Shown here piece by piece: positions 63,317 to 64,000 of a stretch of 64,000 bases of DNA. Below the pieces are notes generated by a model that saw only the letters and a list, made by a program, of their open reading frames with translations, was not told the origin of the DNA and searched no databases. Origin of the DNA: Thalassotalea sp. G2M2-11 (GTDB lineage: Bacteria; Pseudomonadota; Gammaproteobacteria; Enterobacterales; Alteromonadaceae); the NCBI RefSeq assembly GCF_017168195.1, contig NZ_JADNYL010000001.1:186001-250000 (forward strand), given 5' to 3'. Position 1 is the first letter of the stretch. Each line of letters starts with the position of its first letter. Both the position numbers and the translations under genes were made by a program.

Positions 63317-64000
63317 ATGGAATTTCTCGGCATAGTTGGTTTTGGGTTAAGTAGCATCGCTTACCTTGTTTTCATATTGTTAATTTTTGCTGCTCGTAAT
63401 AAATCATTACTGGCCCAATGGACGATTTTGTCAGCACTAAGCACTTTAGTCGCAAATGCCGTTGCAGGTATGCAAATCAAGCTTGGTTTTAGCTTACAGT
63501 GGGTGATGTTGGCTGATGGTATAAAAATCGCCTGTTGGTCTATTTTATTGTTGATTTGCAATACTGAATTAACCTCATTACGTCGTTTGTTAAGTAATTA
63601 TCATATTAGACAGTATGCGGTTATATGGCTCCTATTGATGTCGGGCGCTTGGCTTGCGACTTATTCTTTTAATTTCTCTTACCAATTTTTGTTTTTACTG
63701 TTTATCGTCTTGAACCTATGGACTTTGGTGTTATTAGAGCAACTATTCCGTAGTGCTGATGACCATGTTCGTTGGGCGATTTGGCCGTTAGTTATTGCTT
63801 TGGCAAGTATTTCAGTATTCGACTTTGTAATGTATGCACAGGCGACAATGGTTGATGGCATTGATTTTGATTTCTGGTTTAGTCGAGGTTTTGTCGCTTT
63901 AATTATCGTGCCGCTCCTATTGGTGAGCATTCGACGCATTAAAAATGGCTCTGTCAGAATCTTCGTATCTCGACAAGTGGTGTTTTATAGCTCAATTTTG
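63317..64000 (+). CDS. prsK: PrsK, PEP-CTERM system histidine kinase (N-terminal membrane part; truncated at window edge)
   Basis: The frame is open from ATG 63317 to the end of the window (228 codons). It shows about seven hydrophobic helices and then LLEQLFRSADDHVRWAIWPL, FDFVMYAQA, DFWFSRGFVALIIVPLLLVS and RIFVSRQVVFYSS, which match the N-terminal membrane domain of the PEP-CTERM system histidine kinase PrsK. The GAF and kinase domains lie beyond the window. PrsK acts with the sigma-54-dependent regulator PrsR in exosortase/PEP-CTERM loci. It lies 14 bp after the RND pump gene. Confidence 0.9.
   Translation, partial: MEFLGIVGFGLSSIAYLVFILLIFAARNKSLLAQWTILSALSTLVANAVAGMQIKLGFSLQWVMLADGIKIACWSILLLICNTELTSLRRLLSNYHIRQYAVIWLLLMSGAWLATYSFNFSYQFLFLLFIVLNLWTLVLLEQLFRSADDHVRWAIWPLVIALASISVFDFVMYAQATMVDGIDFDFWFSRGFVALIIVPLLLVSIRRIKNGSVRIFVSRQVVFYSSIL

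Overview
The window reads as a chromosomal segment of a marine gammaproteobacterium, most likely of the Alteromonadales (Colwellia/Thalassotalea-like). This is inferred from the moderately AT-rich DNA, the large TonB-dependent receptor of the Xanthomonas/Caulobacter type, the PEP-CTERM/PrsK components, a Shewanella-type Dld-II D-lactate dehydrogenase and the general gene repertoire. No species call is possible from sequence reading alone.

Region 1 (2-21651) is a dense peptidoglycan-catabolism island and the most striking part of the window. It encodes an AmiE-like serine hydrolase (partial), two RpiR/MurR-type regulators, a transglutaminase/L,D-transpeptidase lipoprotein, an L-Ala-D/L-Glu epimerase, an SH3-NlpC/P60 lipoprotein endopeptidase, an NhaC-family antiporter, a secreted D-Ala-D-Ala dipeptidase, a D-amino acid aminotransferase, a NamZ exo-muramidase, a fused BadF-type sugar kinase/MurQ etherase, a Na+:solute symporter, a two-domain NagZ-like GH3 lipoprotein, both halves of a D-glutamate cyclase as separate genes, and a D-lactate dehydrogenase. 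Together these could take cell-wall fragments apart outside the cytoplasm, import MurNAc and peptides, and funnel GlcNAc-6-P, D-lactate, D-Glu and D-Ala into central metabolism. Two divergent promoter regions (6205-6409 and 14095-14221) appear to drive most of it. A short palindromic repeat occurs twice (1521-1575 and 17871-17928) and supplies stop codons.

Region 2 (21648-37955) is a second catabolic island: a GMC oxidoreductase with a gluconate-2-dehydrogenase-subunit-3-like partner, a DUF1080 protein, two xylose-isomerase-like TIM barrels, a Gfo/Idh/MocA dehydrogenase and an MFS transporter, with a divergent PAS-AraC regulator, a BadF-type amino-sugar kinase, CutC, a TonB-dependent receptor and a lipoprotein carrying four discoidin domains. 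This resembles the oxidation/elimination (3-keto-glycoside) route of glycoside breakdown.

Region 3 (38149-54585) is mostly housekeeping: YegD, a penicillin-acylase-family lipoprotein, an M35 metalloprotease next to a stand-alone copy of its N-terminal domain, YceH, a peroxiredoxin-glutaredoxin with an OxyR-like site, a BvgS-like hybrid kinase, hutG-hutF behind a HutC-like operator, CcoG, SrkA and DsbA.

Region 4 (54644-64000) holds an unusual propeller-TM-SHOCT protein, a tandem OB-fold SSB-like protein, a PEP-CTERM protein behind a sigma-54-like promoter, tRNA-Arg(CCG), an RND efflux pair, and the start of prsK, the PEP-CTERM system histidine kinase, which runs off the right edge.
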